Part shown: piece after piece, positions 56,318 to 63,127 of the stretch | Layout: every line of letters starts with the position of its first letter | Position numbering within the stretch: position 1 is the stretch's first letter | IMG/VR virus record: IMGVR_UViG_3300047560_001714 | Coordinates: 1-64,000 of that record | Origin: a virus | Strand: one strand, 5' to 3' | DNA length: 64,000 nt | The notes under the pieces: model-generated | Seen by the model: the letters and a program-made list of their open reading frames with translations, nothing else | Database searches by the model: none | What the model was told of the DNA's origin: nothing | Made by a program: the position numbers and the translations under genes

Positions 56318-57319
56318 ATGATTAAGAAAATACTACTCAGCCATTGGACAGCACTAATAACACTAACCTTAGTTGTGCTAGTTCGCGTAATAGATCCATC
56401 ATTTGTTGAAAGTATCCGTTTAAGATACTTCGATACATTGATAACAGCTAAAGCACCCACAGAAAACAATATTATTTCTGTTAATATAGACGAGGATGCT
56501 CTTGATAAGTATGGCCAATGGCCATTTAGTCGAGATATATACGGTTCTATAATCGAGGATTTATACCAGCGAAATGCTGGGTTAGTGGTATTCAATGTCT
56601 TAATGCCAGAAAAGGATAGACTAGGTGGTGATGCGGCATTGGCAAAAACAATCGCTAATAATCCCGTTATCATTCCAAGCGTTGCATCTATAAAATCAAA
56701 AAATACACCAAAAAACCCAGGGGCATCTGTCATTGGTGCGGATTATGCTGATATGATAGTCCAGTTTCCAGGTATAATTTCATCGATTGATATTATCAGT
56801 GAACATGCGGCTGGTGTTGGTATCATCAATACATTACCGGAAATAGATGGCGTCAATAGACGTTTACCTATGTTAGTAACCGCCAAACATACGTTGTATC
56901 CATCACTAAGTATGGAGGTTCTTCGTGTGGTGGCCGGTGATCCATCGTTTCAAGTCAAACTGAATAACTTTGGTGTTGAAAAAATGCGTATACCAGCGTT
57001 TGGTGTAATATCAACCGATTCGTTAAGTCGTGTGTGGATTGATTGGAGTCAACATAATCAAAGTATTAGTTTATCACAGCTACCAAATGATTTTGGTGGT
57101 GCGATAGTAATAGTCGGACCAACCGCCGCTGGTATTAGTAACCCAATCTCTACTCCAAAAGGTCCAATCTTCCCAAATGATATTCAAGCGGCGATGATTG
57201 GTACTATGATGAATAAAGTAACCATCAACAGACCGGACTATTCGGACGGTGCTGAAATTTTAGTTGGTGCCGTTTGTGGTATCTTGTTAATTATAGGTTC
57301 GTTATGGCGGAAGAGATAG
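56318..57319 (+). CDS. CHASE2 sensor half of a split adenylate cyclase
   Basis: A 333-residue protein. An N-terminal membrane helix (~8-26) is followed by an extracytoplasmic CHASE2 domain (NIISVNIDEDALDKYGQWPF, SRDIYGSIIEDLYQRNAGLV, GDAALAKTIANN, GVGIINTLPEIDGVNRRLPM). One C-terminal membrane helix (EILVGAVCGILLIIGSLW) and WRKR-stop follow. In bacteria CHASE2 is normally followed in the same protein by three membrane helices and a cyclase or kinase. Here the protein ends after the first helix, and the remaining helices plus cyclase are encoded after a homing endonuclease gene. It is likely to pair with that protein. Confidence 0.82.
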   Translation: MIKKILLSHWTALITLTLVVLVRVIDPSFVESIRLRYFDTLITAKAPTENNIISVNIDEDALDKYGQWPFSRDIYGSIIEDLYQRNAGLVVFNVLMPEKDRLGGDAALAKTIANNPVIIPSVASIKSKNTPKNPGASVIGADYADMIVQFPGIISSIDIISEHAAGVGIINTLPEIDGVNRRLPMLVTAKHTLYPSLSMEVLRVVAGDPSFQVKLNNFGVEKMRIPAFGVISTDSLSRVWIDWSQHNQSISLSQLPNDFGGAIVIVGPTAAGISNPISTPKGPIFPNDIQAAMIGTMMNKVTINRPDYSDGAEILVGAVCGILLIIGSLWRKR

Positions 57320-57336
57320 TAAATCCACTAACATTT

Positions 57337-57345
57337 GATAAATAA
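57337..57345 (+). promoter_or_regulatory. Late promoter core giving a leaderless start
   Basis: GATAAATAA; TAAATA ends 5 nt before the ATG at 57350 (spacer ATATT). No ribosome site for the homing endonuclease is seen. Confidence 0.55.
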
Positions 57346-57349
57346 TATT

Positions 57350-57922
57350 ATGAGAATATATATTATTACAAATTTATCAAACAATCATCGATATGTCGGA
57401 ATGACTACTAAAACATTAGCAGAACGGTGGGCGCAACATAAAGCGGATGCTAAGAGAAATAAACCTTGGATTTTACATAAAGCATTGCGAAAATATGGGT
57501 ATGAGAATTTCAAAATAGAATTATTAGAGGAATGTAATGCTAATTCACTGACAGAATTAGGACTTATTGAAACTAATTACATAACAACACTAAAACCAGA
57601 ATATAATATGACATCTGGTGGTGAAGGGCATAGTGGTATTTCAGCAAAAGGTGAAAAGAACGGGATGTTTAATAAAAAGCACAGTGAAGAAACAAAAGAA
57701 AAAATAAGTATCAACCGAAAAGGAAAAGGAGGACAAGTTGGGGAATTAAATCCTCGATATGGTAAACCTGGTACATTTCTCGGATGTCAGCATTCCGATG
57801 AAACTAAATCAAAAATGCGAAAACCTAAATCAATACCTAGACAACGTGTTTCTTGTGAATTCTGTGGTAGAGAAATAGCCATAAATGCAATCGGGCAGCA
57901 TAAGAGAGCACACCATGAATAA
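57350..57922 (+). CDS. GIY-YIG homing endonuclease
   Basis: A 190-residue protein. GIY-YIG domain: IYIITNLSNNHRYVGMTTKT, the catalytic Arg in LAERWAQHK, and Glu in LIETNYITTLKPEYN. Two NUMOD3 DNA-binding motifs follow (GMFNKKHSEETKEKISINRK and RYGKPGTFLGCQHSDETKSK), then a C2H2-like finger (CEFCGREIAINAIGQHKRAH). It is a free-standing mobile endonuclease like T4 Seg/Mob proteins. It sits exactly between the two halves of a CHASE2-cyclase gene and overlaps the cyclase start by 8 nt. The start at 57350 is leaderless after a late-promoter core. Confidence 0.9.
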   Translation: MRIYIITNLSNNHRYVGMTTKTLAERWAQHKADAKRNKPWILHKALRKYGYENFKIELLEECNANSLTELGLIETNYITTLKPEYNMTSGGEGHSGISAKGEKNGMFNKKHSEETKEKISINRKGKGGQVGELNPRYGKPGTFLGCQHSDETKSKMRKPKSIPRQRVSCEFCGREIAINAIGQHKRAHHE

Positions 57923-58982
57923 ACATCTAAGTTATATATTACCACTATTTTTTATTATTATAATATCATTTTTCAGTTTTCATGAATACCAAAATGAACA
58001 CATTCTGTTCGATGTAACATTTCCAGTTATAACAATTGTTCTAGTTACACTACATATTAACACTGTTCGATTTATTACAGAATTAACCCTTAAATTACAA
58101 ATAAAAAAACAATTTGGCACATACCTAAGTGCAGCATTAGTTGAAAAATTGCAGAAAAACCCAGATTTACTCCATTTAGGGGGCGACAGTAGAGAATTAT
58201 CCATTCTCTTTTCCGACGTAAGAGGATTCACATCTATCTCTGAACACTATGGCGAAGATGTCCAAGGGCTTACAAAGATTATGAATAGATATATGACAGC
58301 AATGACAGCAGAAATATTAACAAATGATGGCACACTTGACAAATATATTGGTGATGCTAAAATGGCTTTCTGGAATGCTCCACTTGATGATCCACATCAT
58401 GCAAAAAATGCTGTAAAAACCGCATTACAAATGTTAAAGAACTTGGAGAAGTTTAATAATGAAATCGAAAAAGAAGGAGTTCCAGCTTTCGGGATGGGCC
58501 TTGGTGTTAACACTGCCACTGTGGTTGTTGGCAATATGGGTAGTGATCAGCGTTTCGATTATACCTGCCTTGGTGATGGGGTTAACCTCGCGTCACGGCT
58601 TGAAGGACAATCAAAATCGTATGGGGTTAAAATCGTTCTGGGTCCGAAAACAGCCGACTATGTCAAAGACGAATACTTAGTTCTTGAACTAGACCTACTT
58701 GCAGTTAAAGGTAAAAAACAAGGTGTCACAATCTTTACGGTCTTAGGTGAGAATGATCCCAAATATACAACGCATGATATAAAAATGCATAATAGAATGC
58801 TTGAGTTATATCGCAAACAACGTTGGGATGAAGTTATTCATGCTTGCAATCCATTAAAAAAAGCTTTCAGTGGCGAAATGAAAAAGTATTATGAAATGAT
58901 GCAAGAACGTGCTACTGAATATAGCCAAACTAATAAATTTATTGAAAACTGGGATGGCGTGTACGTTGCCACAAGCAAATAG
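57915..58982 (+). CDS. Class III adenylate cyclase half (two membrane helices plus cyclase)
   Basis: A 355-residue protein that starts at 57915 inside the end of the endonuclease gene. Residues ~5-22 and ~34-50 are membrane helices, followed by a linker (LQIKKQFGTYLSAALVEKLQ, as in CHASE2 cyclases). The cyclase domain runs ~90-275: Asp101 (ILFSDVRGFTSIS) and Asp147 (LDKYIGDAKMAFWNAP) bind the metals, Lys143 and Asp215 (FDYTCLGDG) select adenine, and Asn224 and Arg228 (VNLASRLEG) stabilise the transition state. All are present, so it should make cAMP. A ~75-residue helical tail follows. Confidence 0.88.
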   Translation: MNKHLSYILPLFFIIIISFFSFHEYQNEHILFDVTFPVITIVLVTLHINTVRFITELTLKLQIKKQFGTYLSAALVEKLQKNPDLLHLGGDSRELSILFSDVRGFTSISEHYGEDVQGLTKIMNRYMTAMTAEILTNDGTLDKYIGDAKMAFWNAPLDDPHHAKNAVKTALQMLKNLEKFNNEIEKEGVPAFGMGLGVNTATVVVGNMGSDQRFDYTCLGDGVNLASRLEGQSKSYGVKIVLGPKTADYVKDEYLVLELDLLAVKGKKQGVTIFTVLGENDPKYTTHDIKMHNRMLELYRKQRWDEVIHACNPLKKAFSGEMKKYYEMMQERATEYSQTNKFIENWDGVYVATSK

Positions 58983-58990
58983 GATTATTC

Positions 58991-59857
58991 ATGAGAGCAT
59001 ACGAATTCAGCATTATAAAAGAACTAATTGAACCAAAAGCACCTGGTAATTTAAAGAAATCGACTATTACCAAAGCTGGTACTCAAGGTTCACCTGTTAA
59101 AATAAATCAACGGCAATTTACAACGTCTAAAGGAAATGTTGTAAAAGTACATTTCAAACCATTTATCGAAGATAATTTGAAAGCTGTCGATGTATCGTTT
59201 TTTGTAAATGATACAATGGATGATGAAGCAAGTGGACAACGCGATTCAGAAATTTTACCACAAGTGTTACATACTGTTCTTGCATATGCGAAAACATCAA
59301 AGGTACAACGAATTACATTTTCAGCGGTCGCTGGTAGTGGTGATACAAAAACAAAGTTCAATATACCATTAGACCGACATGTTGCATCACTTAAATCAGC
59401 AATAGCGGTATTTTATAAAAAACTGATAGCAATTGAAATTACACCAGAAATGGAAAAAGATGAATTAGATCGTGTTAATGCCATATACGCAAAAATAGGA
59501 AAGCCATTAAAAACATCAGCTACAGTAATGTACAAAGATGAATTAATCGCAGTGTTAAAACAAATCATGGATTTCATTGATAATCTAACGCCATCTGAAA
59601 ATTCTGGTAACGAATTTAATGCGTTATATCAAGAATTTATGAAATATATTAAACGAACTGATAATTGGCCCGAATTTCATGCATTGCTTAAAGAATTCAG
59701 CAATATGGCCGCAGTTCTTTATAGTTATACAAAACATGGTGCTATGATTAGCAAGAATAGAAGATTAGATCTTTATACCAAGCTGGTTCAAAGATACTTT
59801 GCAAAGGATTGGGATATTTCTATCACTGGGACGTCATTTGGACTGACTAGAAAATAA
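58991..59857 (+). CDS. Hypothetical protein with capsid-targeting-like N-terminus
   Basis: A 288-residue protein beginning MRAYEFSIIKELIEPK, with an FSIIKE segment that could be a processing site. Residues ~60-140 (VVKVHFKPFIEDNLKAVDVS, RITFSAVAGSGDTKTKFNI) might form a GNAT-like fold, but motif A is not clear. The C-terminal half is helical. Function unknown; ribosome site AGGA. Confidence 0.55.
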   Translation: MRAYEFSIIKELIEPKAPGNLKKSTITKAGTQGSPVKINQRQFTTSKGNVVKVHFKPFIEDNLKAVDVSFFVNDTMDDEASGQRDSEILPQVLHTVLAYAKTSKVQRITFSAVAGSGDTKTKFNIPLDRHVASLKSAIAVFYKKLIAIEITPEMEKDELDRVNAIYAKIGKPLKTSATVMYKDELIAVLKQIMDFIDNLTPSENSGNEFNALYQEFMKYIKRTDNWPEFHALLKEFSNMAAVLYSYTKHGAMISKNRRLDLYTKLVQRYFAKDWDISITGTSFGLTRK

Positions 59858-59868
59858 TTCTACACTTC

Positions 59869-59929
59869 GTGGGATATTGGTAGCGAATCAATATCCCACA
59901 GGTGGTAGACACCTCGCCTGCCCGTAGGC
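59869..59929. other. Three consecutive hairpins between convergent genes
   Basis: GTGGGATATTG/CAATATCCCAC (11 bp, 59869-59899), AGGTG/CACCT (59900-59914) and GCCT/AGGC (59916-59929) follow one another with almost no spacer. They lie between the ends of converging genes. No T run; may stop transcription on both sides, protect mRNA 3' ends or be a separate element. Confidence 0.5.
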
Positions 59930-59934
59930 TATTA

Positions 59935-60339
59935 TTATTTATCTGTTTCACTAAAAACCTTAGACTTAGATGTAAAATCCGCTTTCCGCATAATAGACTT
60001 CAACACGACATTTCTTTCAGAACCTTTATCCCCTATAATAACAAACATAAGATTAAGATTAGATGTTGGGTCTTTCATTACTGCATGATAAGGGTTAGGT
60101 AATTTAGTGATCGCTTTAAGAGCATTGGATTTTATTCTATGCAACAATTGTAGAACTTCGTTTACTTCGATAGCTGGTTTATTACGTGGGTCATTTAACC
60201 GCTGTGCAAAATGTGTACCAAAACTTACTTTAACACCAAATGGTGACCACTGTCGATTCACATGATTTACCAATTCTTCCATTTCATAATCAGAAATATT
60301 ATTGGCATTCATATTTTCAAATAATTCACGTAACTTCAT
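59935..60339 (-). CDS. Hypothetical protein with capsid-targeting-like N-terminus
   Basis: A 134-residue protein beginning MKLRELFENMNANN (LFE-N site). Later FGTHFAQRLNDPRNKPAIEV and LQLLHRIKSNALKAITKLPN recall proteins of T4-like marine phages with a conserved HFxxRLNDxRN motif, of unknown function. It overlaps the next upstream minus-strand gene by 4 nt and forms an operon with the three genes to its right. Confidence 0.6.
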   Translation of the reverse strand: MKLRELFENMNANNISDYEMEELVNHVNRQWSPFGVKVSFGTHFAQRLNDPRNKPAIEVNEVLQLLHRIKSNALKAITKLPNPYHAVMKDPTSNLNLMFVIIGDKGSERNVVLKSIMRKADFTSKSKVFSETDK

Positions 60340-60725
60340 TTCTTTACTCGTCTATTGGTTGGTTTTTTAGCCAACTCTTCTTTTAATTCTTCTTTTATTT
60401 CTTCAGCTAAATCTTCTTTGGCCTCTTTCTTTTCTTTGTCATGGAAATTTTGATTGATTAAATACTCAGCCTCAATACGTTCCCATTCAAGTGTTTTTCC
60501 ACGAAGGTGTAAAACTGTATTAACTTTTTGATTTAGACGAATAAGGTCATTATCCAATACTCTGATACGATCAATCAATGCCACTAGTACGGTATTTGCT
60601 TCACCAATTACTGGCTTTACTTCTTTGGTTGACCATTCCCAGACATATTTGATAATATATCCCATTCCAACCGCCATAACAATTGGGAATCCAAACTTAT
60701 TAATTAGATCGGTGACTTTTTCCAT
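60336..60725 (-). CDS. Small membrane protein with acidic coiled tail
   Basis: A 129-residue protein with an N-terminal membrane segment (FGFPIVMAVGMGYIIKYVW), a helical middle (ALIDRIRVLDNDLIRLNQKV) and a charged tail (EDLAEEIKEELKEELAKK). It resembles the protein from 61414 in layout (membrane anchor then a helix), which suggests related or paired holin-like or tail-anchor functions. Function not established. Confidence 0.55.
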   Translation of the reverse strand: MEKVTDLINKFGFPIVMAVGMGYIIKYVWEWSTKEVKPVIGEANTVLVALIDRIRVLDNDLIRLNQKVNTVLHLRGKTLEWERIEAEYLINQNFHDKEKKEAKEDLAEEIKEELKEELAKKPTNRRVKK

Positions 60726-61129
60726 TATTCACAGTTCCATCTGCTTCTAGCTTTACAGATTGGTTTATCTGGCGTGGATGAACAATCGATGTGGTGCATT
60801 TTCTTTTGACCATTTGATCTTGCACAAAAGCTACTTCTACGTTTTGAATCCTTACTACCTTTTTTTAATTTACTTGGATCAGTGGTCACTGCTGTTTTTA
60901 ACTTTGAACCAGGGTTTTCTTTTTTATACGCGTTGACCGCTTTTTTACTCATCCCATCAGTGTTATCTTTCTTATTAACAGATTGCCAATCTTCCTCAAT
61001 CCCTTCGTTACTTGGTACACAGTTTGGAACAGTTTTACCACTTTTCTTTTTTGTACCAACTGGATGATACCCTTTCCAACAAGGGTTTTTAGTTTTTAAA
61101 CTTTCTGTAATTATTTCTGCAACTTTCAT
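60725..61129 (-). CDS. Basic Cys-containing phage protein (DUF5872-like)
   Basis: A 134-residue protein beginning MKVAEIITES, a capsid-targeting-like start. It has NPCWKGYHPVGTKKKSGKTV, KKAVNAYKKENPGSKLKTAV, PSKLKKGSKDSKRRSSFCAR and a final RSRWNCE. This Lys/Cys-rich pattern is widespread in myophages and often annotated as DUF5872 or hypothetical. The very basic nature and N-terminus fit a packaged DNA-binding head protein (inference). It overlaps the preceding gene by one base. Confidence 0.65.
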   Translation of the reverse strand: MKVAEIITESLKTKNPCWKGYHPVGTKKKSGKTVPNCVPSNEGIEEDWQSVNKKDNTDGMSKKAVNAYKKENPGSKLKTAVTTDPSKLKKGSKDSKRRSSFCARSNGQKKMHHIDCSSTPDKPICKARSRWNCE

Positions 61130-61132
61130 ATT

Positions 61133-61414
61133 CTAATCTCGTCTGGAATCTGTTTTACCGTCAGAACGTGCAATACGCTCTAAATCGGGCTTTAACCCAA
61201 TTGCACTACTAATCAAAGCATCAACCCGAACAACCTCATGTGTCATAGTTCTAACACGATTATCAAGGCCAGTAATAATCCCAGCCATTCCTTTGATAGA
61301 ACCAAGCACCCCTTGTAACAATAATTTTATGGTTAGATACACAAAATATCCACCAGCTAATGCCGCTACGATTGGCATACCCAATTCTGAAATTAGTTTA
61401 AATATATCATCCAT
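61133..61414 (-). CDS. Small membrane protein, holin-like
   Basis: A 93-residue protein: residues ~10-40 form a membrane segment (LGMPIVAALAGGYFVYLTIK), then a helix (IITGLDNRVRTMTHEVVRVD) and a charged tail. Similar in outline to the 60336 protein. It has a CGGAGTAA ribosome site and a late promoter overlapping the end of the QueC-like gene. Holin or tail-associated roles are both possible. Confidence 0.55.
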   Translation of the reverse strand: MDDIFKLISELGMPIVAALAGGYFVYLTIKLLLQGVLGSIKGMAGIITGLDNRVRTMTHEVVRVDALISSAIGLKPDLERIARSDGKTDSRRD

Positions 61415-61419
61415 ATCAA

Positions 61420-62022
61420 TTACTCCGTAATATCGTATTTATCGTTCTTACCGAGTTTTCTAAATGCCCATATACGCTCGTTACATTGCCAACACATATT
61501 ACACGGCGTTAATGCCTGTTCCGTACAAGAATGGGTTATGTTCAACAACGGTTCAATATTATATGCATATACCATCTCAATAATATGTGTTTTATATAGA
61601 TCAAAAAACGGAACTTTTAAATTTTCAACATTAGATGTATCAACCCTTACCGGTGCTAGACCCACTAACGGTTCTGGTGGGATTGCATTAGTTCCCATAT
61701 ATATCACATCGATCTCTGGGTGGGATTCTATAATATCAAAATATGCCGAACGAGTTTGCTGGGTATGATGTAATATACTGTCGCCAACTGGGATAGTTGG
61801 TGGTAAGCTGATACCAAACATATCATTAAAGTAATCTAAAATCTTTGGTACAAACTCATATGATCTATCAGATTTCTCAATAGTAAATGGTTGAATATAT
61901 GGCGTTATCTGTTTATTTTTACATTCTAGTAACATCAAATAAAGTAACACAGCACTATCAAGCCCACCACTTAACAGTATTCCATATTTCAAATCAGCTG
62001 TCATGTCTATAGTTATATTCAT
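61420..62022 (-). CDS. queC: QueC-like PP-loop protein (7-cyano-7-deazaguanine synthase family)
   Basis: A 200-residue protein. KYGILLSGGLDSAVLLYLML is the ATP PP-loop. The C-terminal CTEQALTPCNMCWQCNERIW has the four-Cys zinc site of QueC (C-x8-C-x2-C-x2-C). QueC converts CDG to preQ0 with ammonia and ATP, a precursor of queuosine or of 7-deazaguanine DNA modification. The partner genes (folE, queD, queE) are not in the window. Start 62022 lies exactly 5 nt after a perfect TATAAATA late promoter (62035-62028), so I prefer it to an upstream frame to 62115. Slightly short for QueC (~220-230). Confidence 0.8.
   Translation of the reverse strand: MNITIDMTADLKYGILLSGGLDSAVLLYLMLLECKNKQITPYIQPFTIEKSDRSYEFVPKILDYFNDMFGISLPPTIPVGDSILHHTQQTRSAYFDIIESHPEIDVIYMGTNAIPPEPLVGLAPVRVDTSNVENLKVPFFDLYKTHIIEMVYAYNIEPLLNITHSCTEQALTPCNMCWQCNERIWAFRKLGKNDKYDITE
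61435..61443 (-). promoter_or_regulatory. Late promoter core
   Basis: GATAAATAC on the minus strand, inside the end of the QueC-like gene and 21 nt before the start at 61414. Confidence 0.5.
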
Positions 62023-62036
62023 ATAAATATTTATAT
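62021..62036. promoter_or_regulatory. Palindromic bidirectional late promoter
   Basis: ATATAAATATTTATAT is a perfect palindrome carrying TATAAATA on each strand (plus 62022-62029; minus 62035-62028). The minus core lies 5 nt before the QueC start; the plus core lies 33 nt before the small gene at 62063. Confidence 0.6.
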
Positions 62037-62062
62037 CTATCACTATTACCATTAATAACATC

Positions 62063-62218
62063 ATGAAAAAATTATTATCATTATTATCCAGCATTGGTAC
62101 TATCTTATTGTTCATCGTATTCTTCGTTGCGGCATATGTATCATTTACATCGTGTTACCACATAATAGCCGATCAACAAAAAAATGAAATAAAAATTGTG
62201 TTGTTTAAAAGGTCTTGA
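62063..62218 (+). CDS. Small membrane peptide
   Basis: A 51-residue protein: MKKLLSLLSSIGTILLFIVF begins a single membrane helix that runs to ~residue 28 (FVAAYVSFTSC), followed by a short soluble tail. No clear ribosome site. Downstream of the bidirectional late promoter. Could be a lysis or superinfection-exclusion peptide; unproven. Confidence 0.45.
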   Translation: MKKLLSLLSSIGTILLFIVFFVAAYVSFTSCYHIIADQQKNEIKIVLFKRS

Positions 62219-62234
62219 TTTGTATATCATTGAC

Positions 62235-62242
62235 ATAAATAC
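62235..62242 (+). promoter_or_regulatory. Late promoter core upstream of the tmRNA
   Basis: ATAAATAC, 35 nt before the tmRNA sigma70 -35 box, which may give the tmRNA late as well as early expression. Confidence 0.4.
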
Positions 62243-62277
62243 TCCCATCAATGCATTGAGAAATATTTAAAAAGTCG

Positions 62278-62305
62278 TTGACAATTAGTTTTATTCGTGT
62301 ATAAT
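62278..62305 (+). promoter_or_regulatory. Sigma70-type promoter of the tmRNA
   Basis: TTGACA (62278-62283), 16-bp spacer, TATAAT (62300-62305). Expected start near 62312, just before the first stem of the acceptor piece. Confidence 0.8.
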
Positions 62306-62311
62306 ATACTC

Positions 62312-62707
62312 AACTTAGCAACAATAAGCATATTAGATTTATTAGTGTGCTTATTATTGTTGTAATTCCTTCAAAGTGAAGGCATTCAAGACGGGGGTTC
62401 GACTCCCCCCAGTTCCACCATAAAACACATTAGAGGTATCAGAGTGGGGCCATAGCCATAAACTTCCTGCCCCCCCCTAAAAGGGAAGTGCTAGTGTGTT
62501 TTATAATGGGGCTGTCATGGTTTCGATTGGGTGAGATAATGGAGACGGCAACAGGTGAGGTGACTGTCCTAAACAGCGCAAAACAAGTAATCGCAAACGA
62601 TTCAAATTTCGAATTCTATACATTAGATAACATCGATTTAGATGTTATGGCTGCTTAATAACCAGCCGATTCCGGGGCATGTATGCCCTGTTACCTAAAA
62701 TACAACT
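62312..62707 (+). ncRNA. ssrA: Circularly permuted (two-piece) tmRNA
   Basis: Acceptor piece first: a T-arm with stem GGGGG/CCCCC and loop TTCGACT (62393-62409), then CAGTTCC, discriminator A and CCA (62410-62420). After an ~87-nt linker comes the coding piece, which begins GGGGCTG (62508-62514), then TCATGGTTTCGATTGGG, the tmRNA D-region signature. GGGGCTG pairs with CAGTTCC as a 7-bp acceptor stem. The tag frame begins GCA at 62593 (AND, then SNFEFYTLDN, IDLDVMAA) and ends in TAATAA at 62656-62661. Linker ends can pair (TAAAACACATTAG with CTAGTGTGTTTTA), as in permuted precursors. Piece boundaries before 62368 and after 62690 are estimated. It rescues stalled ribosomes and tags the protein for proteolysis. 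Confidence 0.9.
62421..62507 (+). other. Intervening segment of the tmRNA precursor
   Basis: About 87 nt between CCA of the acceptor piece and GGGG of the coding piece, presumably cut out. Its ends pair over ~13 bp (62421-62433 with 62492-62505), bringing the acceptor-stem halves together. It contains a C8 run and an AACTTCC/GGAAGT pair. Confidence 0.6.
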
Positions 62708-62733
62708 AAGCTGCCTTCGGGCAGCTTTTTTTA
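62708..62733 (+). terminator. Rho-independent terminator of the tmRNA
   Basis: AAGCTGCC and GGCAGCTT form a stem with a TTCG tetraloop, followed by T residues. Confidence 0.9.
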
Positions 62734-62760
62734 CATCAAATATCATAGGTGTCAGACAAT

Positions 62761-63117
62761 ATGAACAGAAAAATTACACCAGAAACATACAGTTATATCA
62801 ATTCAACATTAGAAAAGTTGAGATATGAAATAATGTATATAGATCACGGTGCAACACGCATAGCATTAATGGAACACCGTGACGCTATGAAACGTATTAT
62901 TGACGGGCATCCGTTTAAGACGATGTCCCCTCCTCTTCCACCACACAAACCGCAATATCGCAATCAAAACGGAATGACTGGATTTAATCCTCCACCTCCA
63001 TTAAAATCACTATATGAACTTCCTGATCCACCTGCAGGATTAGAGAGTTGTGATGCTTTTTGTAATGAACCTGTATTTCCACGTTGGATGTACGCACTAA
63101 TGGGGAGATTAAAATGA
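62761..63117 (+). CDS. Hypothetical proline-rich protein
   Basis: A 118-residue protein (MNRKITPETYSYINSTLEKL...). The N-terminal half is helical; the middle is rich in Pro (SPPLPPHKPQ, FNPPPPLKSLYELPDPPAG). Function unknown. ATG 62761 is chosen because AGG lies 12 nt upstream; GTG 62749 is the alternative start (four residues longer). Confidence 0.55.
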   Translation: MNRKITPETYSYINSTLEKLRYEIMYIDHGATRIALMEHRDAMKRIIDGHPFKTMSPPLPPHKPQYRNQNGMTGFNPPPPLKSLYELPDPPAGLESCDAFCNEPVFPRWMYALMGRLK

Positions 63118-63127
63118 GGATAGTAAG

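Noticed and set aside
62230-62256. TTGACA at 62230 as the tmRNA promoter
   Set aside because: No -10 box at 16-18 nt; the pair at 62278-62305 is far better. The overlapping ATAAATAC may be a late-promoter core instead.
62391-62420. A tRNA-like T-arm followed by CCA, suggesting a tRNA gene
   Set aside because: No D-arm or anticodon arm lies upstream within tRNA distance, and its acceptor strand pairs with GGGGCTG downstream at 62508. It is the acceptor piece of the permuted tmRNA.
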